Shown here in pieces: positions 45,763-53,652 of a stretch of 64,000 nt of DNA. The stretch lies in contig CBDCAW010000057.1 of the NCBI GenBank assembly GCA_965214025.1, positions 62,001-126,000 on the forward strand, given 5' to 3'. The stretch's first letter is position 1; every line of letters begins with the position of its first letter. Position numbers and translations under genes: made by a program. The notes beneath the pieces were generated by a model. That model did no database searches, was not told the DNA's origin, and worked only from the letters and a program-made list of their open reading frames with translations. This stretch comes from Granulosicoccus sp965214025. GTDB lineage: Bacteria; Pseudomonadota; Gammaproteobacteria; Granulosicoccales; Granulosicoccaceae.

Positions 45763-46311
45763 TTACCACATCAGGTCGTCGGGTACGCGGTACTCGGCGT
45801 ATTCATCGTCCTCGACCGTGGCCGTATCTTCACCGGTACTCTCACGCTCGTTGCACAGTACGATCACCGAGGTATCGCGCTCGGCGATCTTGTCCGCCAC
45901 CTTGCGCGGTATCAGGTCGTGACGTCCGTCCAGGCCGACGATTGTCAGGCTGCCACGTATCAGGGCGAGTCGCTGTTCTTCCTGCAACAGGAGAGTTCGC
46001 ACTGTATTGCCCTGCGTGTAGCGAAACTCGGTATCGCCACGCTCACCCACCCGGTTCAGCGCGACCAGTTCCCGGATCTGAGCCTGGATCGCGCGTTGCT
46101 CCGCCAGCGCATGCTTCTGCCGGTTCAGCTCGCGATCCCGTAGCCGCTTGGCCTCTTCATCGGCACGCACCCGCGCGGCGGCTTCTTCTTCGACGGCATT
46201 GCCACTGCGCTGAAGTTTCTCCTTGTTGTTCTTCGCCTTCTTCGCGCGTACCGCCTGCTTGTGATTGGCCAGGCCGGACTTGAGAAGCTGATCCTGCAGG
46301 CTCTTGGCCAT
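45763..46311 (-). CDS. yaiL: DUF2058 (YaiL-like) protein
   Basis: 182 residues. Starts MAKSLQDQLLKSGLANHKQA followed by a very basic, then Glu/Arg-rich helical region (~residues 20-80, likely coiled coil), then the conserved FRYTQGNTVRTLLLQEEQRLALIRGSLTIV and the LIPRKVADKIAERD stretch. The match to DUF2058/YaiL is clear; these are nucleoprotein- or polysome-associated proteins of poorly known role. Confidence 0.9.
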   Translation of the reverse strand: MAKSLQDQLLKSGLANHKQAVRAKKAKNNKEKLQRSGNAVEEEAAARVRADEEAKRLRDRELNRQKHALAEQRAIQAQIRELVALNRVGERGDTEFRYTQGNTVRTLLLQEEQRLALIRGSLTIVGLDGRHDLIPRKVADKIAERDTSVIVLCNERESTGEDTATVEDDEYAEYRVPDDLMW

Positions 46312-46534
46312 GGTGCGATACCTTGTCGCTCGGGAGGAAGAGGTATCTTAGCGCAGCACACGCGCCGGTCACGCATCACTGCAAGCGCGTGGCCAGTGTC
46401 GCACCCATCAGCGTGAGCCTTGCAGACCAAGACTTGAGAGGCTCAGAACCCCTGATCAGATGGTATTTATGACAATAAGGTGGTATTCCTGTTTACCTGT
46501 GCCGCTCGGCACCAACGAAACGTGGAGAGCTACT

Positions 46535-47887
46535 ATGTCTGAAAAACCGGGTATGAGCCTGACCGTCAAGGTACTGCTGGGTCTGGTGCTGGGTCTGATC
46601 ACCGGTGTGATCATCAATTTGACACTTGCCGATAACGCCTTTGTCGATACCTGGCTCGTCAACGGCGCCTTCGCCATGATCGGCGGCATGTTCATCAACG
46701 CGTTGAAGATGCTCGTGGTTCCGCTGGTGTTCTTCTCCTTGATCTGCGGCGTCTGCGGTATTGGCGACATCGCGGCCCTCGGACGCATCGGCACGAAGGC
46801 GTTCGGCCTGTACGTGATGACCACCGCCATCGCCATCTCCACCGCCATCCTGCTGGCCCAGGTCGTAGGCCCCGGCAACGGCTTCGAGATGGAGAACGTG
46901 GAAGTGGCCGAAGTGGAGGCCAGCGAGGCCCCACCGATCACCGACGTGTTCATCGATATCATTCCCAGCAACCCCATCCAGGCCATGGCCGAGGGTGAGA
47001 TGCTGAGCATCATCTTCTACGCCATCGTGCTCGGGGTGAGCATCCTGCTGGTCGGCCAGCGCGCCAAGGGGGTGGTCGCCGGTTCGGAGGTGATGAACGA
47101 AATCTTCATGAAGATGGTGAGTCTCGTGATGAGCGTGGCGCATATCGGGGTGTTCTGCCTGATCGCCAAGACGTTTGCCGAGCAAGGCATTGGCCTGCTG
47201 CTACCCATGGCGAGCTACTTCCTCACCGTGCTCGGCGCCCTGGTCATTCACATGTTCGTGACCATCCTGGCGATTCTCGCGATCGCCACACGACTCAACC
47301 CAATGATGTTCCTGCGCAAGATGCGCAGTGCACAGGCCTTCGCGTTCTCCACGGCCAGCTCCAGTGCAACGATTCCGGTCACCCTGCGATCGGTCAGCGA
47401 ACGGCTCGGCGTGAACAACTCGGTCGCCTCGTTCACGGTACCCCTCGGCGCCACCATCAACATGGACGGCACCGCGATCATGCAGGGCGTGGCCACCGTA
47501 TTCATCGCCAACGTGTACGGCATCGAACTGGGTATTGCCGGCTATGCCACCATCATCGGCATGTCGGTACTCGCATCGATCGGCACGGCCGGTGTGCCGG
47601 GCGTCGGTCTGATCATGCTGGCCATGGTGCTGAACCAGGTAGGCCTGCCGCTGGAGGGCATCGGTATCATCATGGGCGTGGATCGCCTGCTCGACATGTG
47701 CCGCACGGCCGTCAACATCACGGGTGATGCGATGGTCTCCACGGTCGTTGCCAAGGGCGAGAACAAGCTTGATGAAAGCGTGTACAACGACCCGGAAGCC
47801 GGCATGTTCGATACCGTGGATCTGCATGATGCAGAAGCGCAGGACCCAGCCATGCCCACGCCGGTAGCCGATCCGGCGCGCGCCTGA
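46535..47887 (+). CDS. Dicarboxylate/amino acid:cation symporter (SDF family)
   Basis: 450 residues from ATG 46535 (ribosome site GGAG). Glutamate-transporter fold with eight membrane helices and two hairpins. Hallmarks: the serine-rich hairpin SSSATIPVTL, the GATINMDGTAI cation/substrate motif and the second-hairpin region GTAGVPGVGLIMLAMVL. Takes up glutamate, aspartate or C4-dicarboxylates with Na+ or H+; the exact substrate is not clear. A small hairpin (GTGCC/GGCAC) lies in the 5' leader near 46500. Confidence 0.92.
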   Translation: MSEKPGMSLTVKVLLGLVLGLITGVIINLTLADNAFVDTWLVNGAFAMIGGMFINALKMLVVPLVFFSLICGVCGIGDIAALGRIGTKAFGLYVMTTAIAISTAILLAQVVGPGNGFEMENVEVAEVEASEAPPITDVFIDIIPSNPIQAMAEGEMLSIIFYAIVLGVSILLVGQRAKGVVAGSEVMNEIFMKMVSLVMSVAHIGVFCLIAKTFAEQGIGLLLPMASYFLTVLGALVIHMFVTILAILAIATRLNPMMFLRKMRSAQAFAFSTASSSATIPVTLRSVSERLGVNNSVASFTVPLGATINMDGTAIMQGVATVFIANVYGIELGIAGYATIIGMSVLASIGTAGVPGVGLIMLAMVLNQVGLPLEGIGIIMGVDRLLDMCRTAVNITGDAMVSTVVAKGENKLDESVYNDPEAGMFDTVDLHDAEAQDPAMPTPVADPARA

Positions 47888-48051
47888 GACGAGCGTCCAG
47901 TGTGCCCTGCGTCAGCCGTTGGCCTGGGCTAGTCTGGAATCACGAAGGTCCGGGTCAGGATGACCCGGACTGATTGCCACGATCCTCGCAAGCGCCACCC
48001 CCGCCCCTGCCTGCGTTCGGTAGAGATGTGCCTGGCTGCAGGAGAGCAAGC

Positions 48052-48555
48052 ATGAAAGGGCACGAGATCATCAAGGGTCGCCAATGGCGGATCACCGATC
48101 CGGGCATTCCCGAGCCGCTCAGGCAACAGTTGGTGAACGCACTCATGGCCGCTCGTCGGGGCGTGGCGGCAGCGAATCGTTCCGGATCGGCCGAGGCACT
48201 GGCGCGTGCGCGCCGGGGTGTCCAGTTTGCCAAGGTGGCATTGGGAGAGCGCGGACCGATCTGGTGGGAATCCATGAGCGAAAAGGATCTGTTGACGCGC
48301 GCGGAGGCCACGTTGTTCAGCCTGCTGAGCCAGCGGGCGGAAAACGCCACGCTCTGTCCCTCTGAGGTGTCTCGGGCCATCGGAGGTGAAGACTGGCGCG
48401 TGACCCATCCGTTGGTCGTCAGTCAGATATGGGGTTTGGCCGACCAGCAGCTGGTGCAGGTGATGCAAGGCGGCCATGTGGTGAGCCGTGGCGTGAAGGG
48501 TCCGTTCAGAGTCGGTTGCGGCCCGCGGTTCGACGCCTGGTCTCGAGATCGCTGA
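48052..48555 (+). CDS. DUF3253 domain protein
   Basis: 167 residues from ATG 48052, with GGAGAG upstream. The C-terminal half (~residues 85-160) is a winged-helix DUF3253: EATLFSLLSQRAENATLCPSEVSRAIG, DWRVTHPLVVSQIWGLADQQLVQVMQGGHVV, RGVKGPFRV. The N-terminal half (GRQWRITDPGIPEPLRQQLVNALMAARRGV) is a separate conserved segment of unknown role. Function unknown. It sits 41 bp before the ars operon. Confidence 0.75.
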   Translation: MKGHEIIKGRQWRITDPGIPEPLRQQLVNALMAARRGVAAANRSGSAEALARARRGVQFAKVALGERGPIWWESMSEKDLLTRAEATLFSLLSQRAENATLCPSEVSRAIGGEDWRVTHPLVVSQIWGLADQQLVQVMQGGHVVSRGVKGPFRVGCGPRFDAWSRDR

Positions 48556-48561
48556 TACGGC

Positions 48562-48590
48562 TTGCCTCAGGCATAGATATCGACTAATCT
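48562..48590 (+). promoter_or_regulatory. Predicted ars operon promoter
   Basis: TTGCCT (48562-48567), 17-bp spacer, TAATCT (48585-48590). The expected start is six to seven bases downstream, at or next to the A of the arsR ATG (48597), giving a leaderless message. No ribosome site precedes arsR, which agrees. Confidence 0.6.
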
Positions 48591-48596
48591 CGATAT
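48577..48596. promoter_or_regulatory. Palindromic operator candidate for ArsR
   Basis: ATATCGA (48577-48583) and TCGATAT (48590-48596) form a perfect 7-bp inverted repeat with a 6-bp gap. It covers the predicted -10 box and abuts the arsR ATG, a position where bound ArsR would block transcription. Confidence 0.65.
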
Positions 48597-48929
48597 ATGG
48601 ATAAATCAGACTGCCTGAAGGTATTCTCGGCGCTGAGTCAGGCAACTCGCCTGGACGTCTTCCGCCTTCTGATCAAGGCAGGTGCTGATGGTCTGCCGGC
48701 CGGTGAGATCAACGAACGGCTCGGTGTGCGTCAGAACACCATGTCAACCAACCTGTCAATACTGCTGCAGGCGGGTCTGGTGAAGAACCGGCGCGAAGGG
48801 CGTAGCGTTCGCTATGTCGCCGATATGTCCGCCGTGCGTGGGTTGCTCGCCTTTCTGATGGAAGATTGCTGCGGAGGGCATCCAGAGCTGTGCCAGCCGC
48901 TCATCGAGCAGATCGCCTGCAGTGGCTGA
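48597..48929 (+). CDS. arsR: ArsR-family arsenic-responsive repressor
   Basis: 110 residues. Winged helix-turn-helix (AGEINERLGVRQNTMSTNLSILLQAGLVKNRREGRSVRYV). The C-terminal Cys cluster (Cys91, Cys92, Cys99, with Cys108 near the end; DCCGGHPELC) is the arsenite-binding type found in a distinct ArsR class, not the Cys-x-Cys of the E. coli plasmid type. Predicted to bind the palindrome at its own start codon. Overlaps arsB by 8 bp. Confidence 0.93.
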   Translation: MDKSDCLKVFSALSQATRLDVFRLLIKAGADGLPAGEINERLGVRQNTMSTNLSILLQAGLVKNRREGRSVRYVADMSAVRGLLAFLMEDCCGGHPELCQPLIEQIACSG

Positions 48930-50229
48930 TGCATCCGTGACGCTTGCTGCCATACTGATCTTCCTGGGCACGCTGACGTTGGTCATCTGGCAACCGCGTG
49001 GGCTCGGCATCGGCTGGAGCGCCGGTGCCGGGGCGCTGATCGCGCTGGCTGCCGGAGTGGTCGTGCCGGGCGATGTGGTCGTCGTCTGGGGTATCGTCTG
49101 GAACGCGACCTTCACCTTCATCGCGATCATCCTGATCAGCCTGGTGCTCGACGAGGCAGGTACCTTCGAATGGGCGGCATTGCACATGGCGCGTGCCGGC
49201 GGCGGGAGTGGGCCAAGGCTGCTGGTGCTCGTGATGTTGCTCGGCGCCCTGGTAGCCGCGGTGTTTGCCAACGACGGCGCCGCGTTGATTCTCACGCCGA
49301 TCGTCTTCGAGATCCTGCTGGCCCTCGGCTTCTCGACCGGCGCCACGCTGGCGTTCGTCATGGCGGCAGGCTTCATTGCAGATACAGCAAGCCTGCCACT
49401 GGTGGTCTCCAACCTGGTGAACATCGTCTCGGCGGACTTCTTCGGGCTGGGTTTCAGCGAGTATGCGGCGGTCATGGCGCCGGTCTATGTCGTGTCGGTG
49501 CTGGCATCGATCCTGATGGTGCGCTGGTATTTCAGAGCCGACATACCACCGCGTTTCGACGCAACCGAGTTGCGTCTACCAGCCATGGCCATTCGGGACA
49601 GGTCTGTATTCATGGCAGGCTGGTGGGTGCTGGCCCTGCTGCTGGTCGGCCTGTTCGCCGCTGATGCATCGGGCATACCCGTTAGTGCGATCGCCGCACC
49701 AGGGGCACTGATTCTGTTGGTGATCGCACGCCGGGGCCGGGTCGTGGACATCGGCAAGGTAGCTCGCGGTGCACCCTGGAACGTCGTCGTCTTCTCGCTG
49801 GGCATGTACCTCGTGGTGTACGGCTTGCGTAACGCAGGGCTCACCGATTACCTGGCAAGCCTGCTCGACTCGTTGGCCATGCAGTCCCTATGGGTAGCCA
49901 CCGTGGGCACGGGCTTCCTCGCCGCCGGTCTGTCGTCGGTCATGAACAACATGCCCACGGTTCTGGTCGTGGCGCTGTCGATCGACGCCAGTGACGTATC
50001 GGGCCTGGCGCGCACGGCAATGATCTACGCGAATGTGGTCGGCAGCGATCTGGGGCCGAAGATCACCCCCATCGGCAGTCTGGCCACCCTGCTGTGGCTG
50101 CATGTGCTGTCGCGAAAGGGCCTGACCATCAGCTGGGCGCAGTACTTCCGGATCGGAATCGTGCTGACCGTTCCTGTGCTTTTCATCACCCTGAGCGCTT
50201 TGGCTGGTTGGCTGGCGATCATCGGATAA
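48922..50229 (+). CDS. arsB: Arsenite efflux pump ArsB
   Basis: 435 residues from a GTG inside the end of arsR. About 11-12 membrane helices; ArsB motifs WNATFTFIAIILISLVLDEAGTFEWAALHMAR, FANDGAALILTPIV, AAGFIADTASLPLVVSNLVNIVSADFF and the NNMPTVLVV...VVGSDLGPKITPIGSLATLLW block. Extrudes As(III)/Sb(III), using proton-motive force alone or with ArsA (not seen here). Confidence 0.95.
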   Translation: MADASVTLAAILIFLGTLTLVIWQPRGLGIGWSAGAGALIALAAGVVVPGDVVVVWGIVWNATFTFIAIILISLVLDEAGTFEWAALHMARAGGGSGPRLLVLVMLLGALVAAVFANDGAALILTPIVFEILLALGFSTGATLAFVMAAGFIADTASLPLVVSNLVNIVSADFFGLGFSEYAAVMAPVYVVSVLASILMVRWYFRADIPPRFDATELRLPAMAIRDRSVFMAGWWVLALLLVGLFAADASGIPVSAIAAPGALILLVIARRGRVVDIGKVARGAPWNVVVFSLGMYLVVYGLRNAGLTDYLASLLDSLAMQSLWVATVGTGFLAAGLSSVMNNMPTVLVVALSIDASDVSGLARTAMIYANVVGSDLGPKITPIGSLATLLWLHVLSRKGLTISWAQYFRIGIVLTVPVLFITLSALAGWLAIIG

Positions 50230-50231
50230 CC

Positions 50232-50975
50232 ATGACCCCTGAAACTCCCAATATCGATGACGAACATTTTCGCGCTATCGAGCCCGATACGCTGTGGCCG
50301 GCTGGACGCAGCCCGGCTGGACGCAGCCCGGCCGAACGCTACGGCCATCCGCCGCGAATCCTGCTGCTGCACGGCTCCCTGCGAGAGCGCAGCTACTCAC
50401 GCCTGATGGCGGAAGAGGCGGCCCGCGTGCTCCGCCGGTTCGGTGCCGACACCCGTCACTTCGACCCGGCAGGCCTGCCATTGCCGGATAGCACGGACGC
50501 CGATGACCCGAAGGTCGCCGAGCTGCGCGATCTGGTCACCTGGTGCGAAGGCATGGTGTGGTGCTCGCCGGAGCGCCATGGCGCGATGACGGGGGTCATG
50601 AAGGCCCAGATCGACTGGATTCCGCTGTCACTCGGCGGAGTGCGCCCCACGCAGGGCAAGACGCTGGCGCTCATGCAGGTGTGTGGAGGTAGTCAGAGCT
50701 TCAACACGGTCAACCAGCTGCGCATTCTCGGCCGCTGGATGCGTCTGCTCACCATTCCCAATCAATCGTCCACACCGAAGGCCTTCCACGAGTTCGATGA
50801 AGCGGGGCGCATGATTCCATCGCCCTTCTACGATCGGATGGTTGATGTGATGGAAGAGCTGATGCGCTTCACACTGCTTACGCGGGGGATCAAGGAAAAC
50901 CTGCTGGACCGGTATTCGGAACGCAAGGAAGATCACGCCAAGTTGTCGGCCAGAGTGAATCAGAGGCGGCTGTAG
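50232..50975 (+). CDS. arsH: ArsH NADPH-dependent FMN oxidoreductase
   Basis: 247 residues, starting two bases after the arsB stop. Flavodoxin-like fold with LLLHGSLRERSYSRLMAEEAARVL, the WCSPERHGAMTGVMKAQIDWIPLS motif and the VCGGSQSFNTVNQLRILGRWMRLLTIPNQSS block typical of ArsH, which oxidises trivalent organoarsenicals. Near residue 25 the sequence PAGRS is duplicated by a 15-bp tandem repeat. No arsC is in the cluster. Confidence 0.94.
   Translation: MTPETPNIDDEHFRAIEPDTLWPAGRSPAGRSPAERYGHPPRILLLHGSLRERSYSRLMAEEAARVLRRFGADTRHFDPAGLPLPDSTDADDPKVAELRDLVTWCEGMVWCSPERHGAMTGVMKAQIDWIPLSLGGVRPTQGKTLALMQVCGGSQSFNTVNQLRILGRWMRLLTIPNQSSTPKAFHEFDEAGRMIPSPFYDRMVDVMEELMRFTLLTRGIKENLLDRYSERKEDHAKLSARVNQRRL
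50301..50330. repeat. 15-bp tandem duplication in arsH
   Basis: Two identical adjacent 15-bp units (GCTGGACGCAGCCCG) near the 5' end of arsH add one extra Pro-Ala-Gly-Arg-Ser to a poorly conserved part of the protein. Frame is preserved. Confidence 0.88.
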
Positions 50976-51095
50976 GCGCGGCTGGCCCTGTCTTCCTTGA
51001 CTGGCTGCGTCGTCAGATCTAGGGTAGTTGAACCATGCATGTCTGACCCCGCCGAACTGAATCAGCTGAGTCATCACCCTGCGGGAGGGGTCTGA

Positions 51096-52502
51096 ATGTT
51101 CGACTGGTTGCTGTTCGATACAAGCCTGCTCCGCACCCCGGAGGTCATTTTCAGGCTGGTGCTGCAGGCGATACTGTTCTGCCTCTCGGCATTCTTCTCC
51201 ATGTCGGAAACGGCATTGTTCTCGTTGTCCGAATTGCACCTGCAGCGTTTGCGGAATGAGCAGCACCCACGGTCAGATACACTTCACAAGCTGCTCGACT
51301 ACCCCCGCGAGCTGATCGTGTCCATCCTGTGCGGTAACGAGCTTGTCAACATCGCCGCGACCGTCAACCTCGCAGGTGTGCTGTTGATCCTGTACGGCAA
51401 CCCCGAGCAGGCCGGGTTGATCAATATCCTCTTCATGTTTCCGTTGCTGCTGATCTTCGGCGAAATCACGCCGAAGACCATTGCCGTGACGAATACCTAC
51501 AAGGTTGCCGCGAATGTGGTCGCGGCCCCGATCGGCTTGTGGGTGCGGCTGGTGAAGCCCGTGCGCACCGTGGTGATGGGTGCCGCCAACGTCCTGACCA
51601 CACTGATCATCGGCTCACAGGTAAGGCAGTCGAGCCTGCTCGGTGCCGACGAGATCAAGACCCTGCTGGACGAGGTCACGGACCACGGCGATCTCGGTGC
51701 CACGGAGCGCATCATCATCGACAACCTGCTCGACTCGAAGGATTTCGAGATCAGTACGATCATGGTGCCGAGGCCGCGCGTCATCTTTCTCGACGCCAAC
51801 CAGCCGTTGGCGGAGCTGATCGACTTGATGCGGCTACACAAGCGGGCACGCTACCCGGTCTACCGAGGGCATCCCGACGATATCGTCGGCATCCTGCGCA
51901 CCATCGACGTCGCGTCTCTGCTCCATTCAGGCGCTGATCTATCGGCGGAGTCGGTCGATTCCGTCCTTGACCCGGTCGTCGCGGTACCGTCCACCCGGAC
52001 CATTCACGACATGCTCGACTTCTTTCGCCGCGAGAACACGACAACGGCGCTGGTGTTCAATGAATGGGGCAGCGTGGACGGTCTCGTCACGCTCAGGCAG
52101 GTGCTGCGCTTCTTCATCGGCATTCTCAACGAAGACTCCGAGGAAGATCATTCCTTCGAGGAACTCGACGAGGGCCGCTTCATCGTGTCCGGGCAGATGC
52201 ACATCGAGCACGTCAACGATCTGCTGAACTGCCATCTCGGTTCACCTCGGATGACGACCATCGGCGGTCTGGTGTTTCAGGCACTGGATCGATTGCCGGG
52301 CCTGGGTGACGAGGTCGAGCTGCCCGGTGTGCGTGCCAGGGTCGTGAAGATGAACCGGCATCGAATCGACCGTGTGGAGATTTCCTCGGGAGCAGGTCTG
52401 GTAGTCGGCGAAGGCGATGCTGACGCGTCGGCATCCGGCGGCCTGATTGCCGGTGCCGGGCCTGCCGATGCAAGGCACGGGGGCCGGGAGAAGCTTTCGT
52501 GA
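51096..52502 (+). CDS. CNNM/CBS-domain (hemolysin/CorC-type) membrane protein
   Basis: 468 residues. N-terminal CNNM (DUF21) membrane domain (~1-190: ILFCLSAFFSMSETALFSLS, FMFPLLLIFGEITPKTIAV), paired CBS domains (~200-345: MVPRPRVIFLDANQPLAELIDLMR, ...DGLVTLRQVL) and a C-terminal CorC/HlyC domain (GRFIVSGQMHIEHVNDLL...LGDEVELPGVRARV). Probably divalent-cation (Mg/Co) transport. Tail of ~35 residues is low complexity. Overlaps the next paralogue by 4 bp. Confidence 0.88.
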   Translation: MFDWLLFDTSLLRTPEVIFRLVLQAILFCLSAFFSMSETALFSLSELHLQRLRNEQHPRSDTLHKLLDYPRELIVSILCGNELVNIAATVNLAGVLLILYGNPEQAGLINILFMFPLLLIFGEITPKTIAVTNTYKVAANVVAAPIGLWVRLVKPVRTVVMGAANVLTTLIIGSQVRQSSLLGADEIKTLLDEVTDHGDLGATERIIIDNLLDSKDFEISTIMVPRPRVIFLDANQPLAELIDLMRLHKRARYPVYRGHPDDIVGILRTIDVASLLHSGADLSAESVDSVLDPVVAVPSTRTIHDMLDFFRRENTTTALVFNEWGSVDGLVTLRQVLRFFIGILNEDSEEDHSFEELDEGRFIVSGQMHIEHVNDLLNCHLGSPRMTTIGGLVFQALDRLPGLGDEVELPGVRARVVKMNRHRIDRVEISSGAGLVVGEGDADASASGGLIAGAGPADARHGGREKLS

Positions 52503-53530
52503 GCATCTATGTCGCCATCCCGCTCATGCTGTTACTGCTGCTGTTGAAGGGGCTCTTCTCCGGTTCGGAGATCGCCCTGGTCAACGCCGACAAGATCCGT
52601 CTCAAACGCATGGCGAAGGCCGGACACAAGGGCGCCCGGCGGGTGCTCACCGCCTTCGAGCGGCCGGACGAGCTGCTGAGCAACACCCTTATCGGCACCA
52701 ACCTCTCCACCATCGCACTGACCACCATCGGTACCTTGCAGATGGTGCACCTGCTGGGTGCGGATGGCGACTTCTGGGCGTTCGTGTTGTTCACGCCCAT
52801 CTTCCTGATACTCGGCGAAATCGTGCCGAAGAGTGTCTTCCAGAACAAGGCGGATCTGCTCGTACCGATACTGATCTACCCGTTGCTGGCGGTGTCGAAG
52901 GTCTTGTGGCCGGTGATCTTCGTGTTTTCCCGTATCGCCCGCCTGGCAGCGCGGCTGGCCGGTAGTCACGAGGACCGTGGCCTGTTCATGTCTCGCGAAC
53001 AGCTGAGCGAAGTGGTGAGGCTCGCCGAGACCAGCGGTTCACTGGGTTCTCTCAACCAGGGCCAGTTGGGGCGGGTGTTGAGCTTCTGTGATACGCAGGT
53101 GTCGCAGGTGATGATTCCGATCGCCGATGTCGTGTGTTTCGAAAAGCAGACATCGACTCGCGAGGTAGTCCGGCAATCCCTGGCAACGCGTCACTACCGC
53201 TTTCCCGTCTACGAAGGTAGCCGCGCTGAGGTCATCGGCCTGGTGGTCATGCCCAACTGGGAACTGCTGCTTCCGGATATCTGTGAAAGACCTCTCGAAC
53301 AACTGATCACGCCGGCGCTTTACGTGACCGAGCGGCAATCGCTCGATGAGATGCTGCCACTGATTCGGGGCCGTCAGGACAGGATGGCCGTGGTCGTCGA
53401 TGATGCCAATACCACAGTGGGTATCGTCAGTTTCGAGGACATGCTGTCGATCGCCCTCGGTGACATCGATATCGGCCGGAACTCGGTCGACCGACTGGCA
53501 CCGGGCAGCAGCGAGGTTTCCAGGGCCTGA
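52499..53530 (+). CDS. Second CNNM/CBS-domain membrane protein
   Basis: 343 residues from a GTG overlapping the previous stop (GTGA). CNNM domain (LLLLLKGLFSGSEIALVNADKIRLKRMAKAG, TPIFLILGEIVPKSVFQ) and CBS pair (QVMIPIADVVCFEKQTSTREVVRQSL...VVDDANTTVGIVSFEDMLSIALG), but no C-terminal CorC domain. The overlap and shared architecture suggest that the two paralogues form one heteromeric transporter. Confidence 0.85.
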   Translation: MSIYVAIPLMLLLLLLKGLFSGSEIALVNADKIRLKRMAKAGHKGARRVLTAFERPDELLSNTLIGTNLSTIALTTIGTLQMVHLLGADGDFWAFVLFTPIFLILGEIVPKSVFQNKADLLVPILIYPLLAVSKVLWPVIFVFSRIARLAARLAGSHEDRGLFMSREQLSEVVRLAETSGSLGSLNQGQLGRVLSFCDTQVSQVMIPIADVVCFEKQTSTREVVRQSLATRHYRFPVYEGSRAEVIGLVVMPNWELLLPDICERPLEQLITPALYVTERQSLDEMLPLIRGRQDRMAVVVDDANTTVGIVSFEDMLSIALGDIDIGRNSVDRLAPGSSEVSRA

Positions 53531-53652
53531 TGCCCTGCAGGCGGCAATACGAACCGTACTCACCGATCGTCGTCACCTCGTGTGCGAGCTACCAACCCGT
53601 CCCGTTCGGCCTTTGAGCGCCGTGTCGTGCCTACCCTTGTTATGATCGGAAC

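Noticed and set aside
47929..48645. 238-residue minus-strand open frame over the DUF3253 gene
   Set aside because: The plus-strand DUF3253 gene has a good ribosome site and a recognised domain; the minus frame has neither.
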